From: Polyangium mundeleinium
GTDB taxonomy: Bacteria > Myxococcota_A > Polyangia > Polyangiales > Polyangiaceae
Length of the DNA: 64,000 nucleotides
Assembly (NCBI RefSeq): GCF_028369105.1
Contig: NZ_JAQNDO010000001.1
Span: forward strand, 4,308,501-4,372,500
Reading direction: 5' to 3'
Position numbers and translations under genes: made by a program. Under the pieces are notes generated by a model. The model was not told where the DNA came from and searched no databases. It was given only the letters and a program-made list of their open reading frames with translations. The stretch's first letter is position 1; each line of letters opens with the position of its first letter. Shown here piece after piece: positions 63,793 to 64,000 of this stretch.

Positions 63793-64000
63793 TCAGGGCC
63801 GGGCGGGGGCCGCGGCGGCGGGCAGCGTGCGGGTCCGGGCGAAGCGGCGCGTCGGGTCCACGACCTTCACCTCGCCGAACCTTTGCAAGATCGGGCCCAC
63901 GCTCGTAGCGTCGCCCGAGACCACGACGACGGCGTGGCCGGAGCGCACATGCTCGGCGAAGGCCTTCGCCGCGGCCTCGGGGGCCATGGCGCGGATGGCA
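63793..64000 (-). CDS. Probable M16-family peptidase, C-terminal end only
   Basis: The frame enters from the right edge and ends at 63793. EHVRSGHAVVVVSGDATSVG then PILQRFGEVKVVDPTRRFAR resembles the C-terminal end of M16 (insulinase/pitrilysin-like) zinc peptidases common in myxobacteria. The catalytic HxxEH part lies outside the window, so the call rests on this tail. Confidence 0.5.
   Translation of the reverse strand, partial: AIRAMAPEAAAKAFAEHVRSGHAVVVVSGDATSVGPILQRFGEVKVVDPTRRFARTRTLPAAAAPARP

Overview
The window is a very GC-rich bacterial chromosome segment. Gly-rich lipoproteins with GGAGG-type linkers, MopE-like Cys-rich proteins, a choice-of-anchor protein, two Hanks-type Ser/Thr kinases, an ECF-type sigma factor with a membrane tail and long FG-GAP lipoproteins together point to a myxobacterium, most likely of the Polyangiales (Sorangium/Polyangium relatives). 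That placement is inferred from gene content; the genus cannot be read from the sequence. No rRNA, tRNA or CRISPR array was seen.

Left flank (1-14.2 kb), ordinary genes: a pentapeptide-repeat protein entering from the left edge, an HD-domain protein, a phosphoribosyltransferase, a convergent NucA-like nuclease / NuiA-like inhibitor pair whose stop codons share one CTAG, a four-gene overlapping operon (diheme beta-propeller protein, two lipoproteins, O-antigen-ligase-like protein), a MauG/cytochrome-c-peroxidase lipoprotein and an ABC exporter.

Accessory block (14.2-54.1 kb). It opens with a tyrosine integrase and an excisionase-like gene, followed on the same strand by a sigma factor / TPR-PEGA / Cys-rich lipoprotein operon, a small-regulator operon (XRE, unknown, ribbon-helix-helix) and a Mu-like phage protein. 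From 22.6 kb to 53.9 kb the DNA is dominated by arrays of modular GC-rich repeats (A type, about 40 core copies by eye; B type, a 119-bp unit), nested hairpins and three copies of a structured T element. Isolated islands of genes sit inside these arrays: two unknown proteins, a histone-like zinc-ribbon protein, tandem FG-GAP lipoproteins with a kinase and its TPR partner, two near-identical GNAT-like proteins and an AT-richer PD-(D/E)XK-like protein. An IS66-family and an IS1182-family element are each inserted inside A-type repeat sequence, with clear target duplications. A 32-bp sequence beside the integrase (14206) recurs exactly at 53953 and 54018, so the block may be a single integrative element of about 39.7 kb.

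Right flank (54.2-64 kb), ordinary genes: MopE-like and choice-of-anchor-like lipoproteins, a second Ser/Thr kinase, a HEAT-like lipoprotein, a small DNA-binding protein, a Gly-rich lipoprotein, an FGE/SUMF1-domain lipoprotein, a CheY-like receiver and the C-terminal end of a probable M16 peptidase.

The most unusual content is the repeat/gene-island system. Arrays border gene 3' ends within a few bases, some carry their own structured lead-in hairpins, and a [gene + B array + T element] cassette occurs twice (44.6-46.8 kb and 52.5-53.9 kb).
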